DNA of 64,000 nucleotides from Membranipora membranacea (taxonomy: Eukaryota; Bryozoa; Gymnolaemata; Cheilostomatida; Membraniporidae). The stretch lies in the NCBI GenBank assembly GCA_914767715.1, contig OU612068.1, forward strand, positions 19,282,001 through 19,346,000, in the 5' to 3' direction. Position 1 is the first letter of the stretch, and the number at the start of each line of letters is the position of its first letter. Shown in pieces: positions 63,647 to 64,000 of this stretch. A program made the translations under genes and the position numbers. The notes beneath the pieces are model-generated. The model was not told the DNA's origin and ran no database searches. It saw nothing but the letters and a program-made list of their open reading frames with translations.

Positions 63647-64000
63647 CTACTCTCTGAAAGCTGTATTTGCAGCTTGCTTCAAAGCAAGTGCTGTTTCGAG
63701 CCTAATAATTGAGTCATAGCTGCAAGAATGACCAACTCCATGAATAAGTTTGGCTAGCAATTTAGACCCAGTCATATGCCTCACTGTTAGGCCGATGGCT
63801 AAAGACTTTGGAGTAACAGCAGCACCTTTGGAGCTTAGCTGTACAATGTCTTGGGCTAAGCTGAGAATTTTTAGGCGAACAGAGGTTCCAAATTATAGTA
63901 GGTGTTCCAGTCACAGACCACATCAGCATGACCTGTCATCATAGCTAGAAAATTAAATAGTGGTGGCGGAACAAATTCGACACAGGCCTCAGCGTTAAGG
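63647..64000 (-). pseudogene. Broken fragment of a mobile-element-associated protein
   Basis: On the minus strand from the right edge one frame reads ACVEFVPPPLFNFLAMMTGH and VVCDWNTYYNLEP. It is interrupted near 63865-63877, where a shift to another frame is needed to continue with LKILSLAQDIVQLSSKGAAV, TPKSLAIGLTVRHMTGSKLL and LIHGVGHSCSYDSIIRLETA, ending at TAG 63647-63649. This PP..FNF / LAQDIV..SSKG..TPKSLALGLTVRHLTGS pattern is one I recognise from very abundant repeat-encoded proteins of cnidarian, mollusc and fish genomes. The element class is not certain to me. The frame break indicates an inactive copy, extending past the window. Confidence 0.6.

Noticed and set aside
63473-63712. 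Plus-strand poly-Ser open frame and minus-strand acidic frame near 63.6 kb
   Set aside because: They come from a TCC/TCA simple repeat; neither has a clear exon context.
1-64000. Bacterial-type features such as CRISPR arrays, operons or insertion sequences
   Set aside because: No spaced identical repeats of CRISPR type; the genes are spliced and animal-like throughout.

Overview
The window is nuclear DNA from an animal, most likely a marine invertebrate. All of the conserved genes but one are split into short exons by GT-AG introns of about 0.1-4 kb in AT-rich sequence. The genes are metazoan families: methyl-CpG-binding protein, PHF20, TBC1D31, glomulin, SGLT-type SLC5, F-box/LRR, and C-type lectin and laminin-G receptors. 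The phylum cannot be fixed from sequence alone. I rebuilt exon chains by hand from splice consensus and checked that reading-frame phase is kept at every junction I list, except where stated.

Layout. (1) 1-20.5 kb, minus strand: two tandem surface-protein genes. The distal one (1-8881, 3' end beyond the window) carries two laminin-G-like modules. The upstream one (10134-20458, complete, 437 aa) is a type I membrane protein with PAN/apple-like and C-type lectin domains. (2) 23.5-27.9 kb, minus: a 672-aa F-box/LRR protein. (3) 30.7-32.4 kb, plus: a single-exon glomulin. (4) 32.9-37.9 kb, minus: TBC1D31, which ends just after its TBC domain. (5) 40.1-41.7 kb, plus: an MeCP2-like methyl-CpG-binding protein whose first exon was not found. 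(6) 42.3-52.9 kb, minus: PHF20/PHF20L1, about 1,214 aa. (7) 55.4-62.1 kb, plus: a sodium/sugar cotransporter of the SLC5 family, 3' end not found. (8) 62.2-64 kb: a satellite array, then a broken fragment of a mobile-element protein at the right edge.

Glomulin (RBX1/cullin ligase regulator) and the F-box protein (SCF adaptor) are divergent neighbours in related ubiquitin pathways. The methyl-CpG reader and PHF20 are convergent neighbours that both read chromatin. These pairings may be chance.

The most interesting observations are: a pair of tandem, phase-enforced alternative exons in the SLC5 gene that swap an extracellular loop and the helix holding the sugar-gate residues; two copies of a near-perfect foldback element with intact 8-bp target duplications (hAT-like); a 350-bp element with perfect 19-bp terminal inverted repeats that encloses a tRNA-like Pol III unit; coding-like plus-strand segments with splice sites interleaved between PHF20 exons; and a C-terminally shortened TBC1D31.
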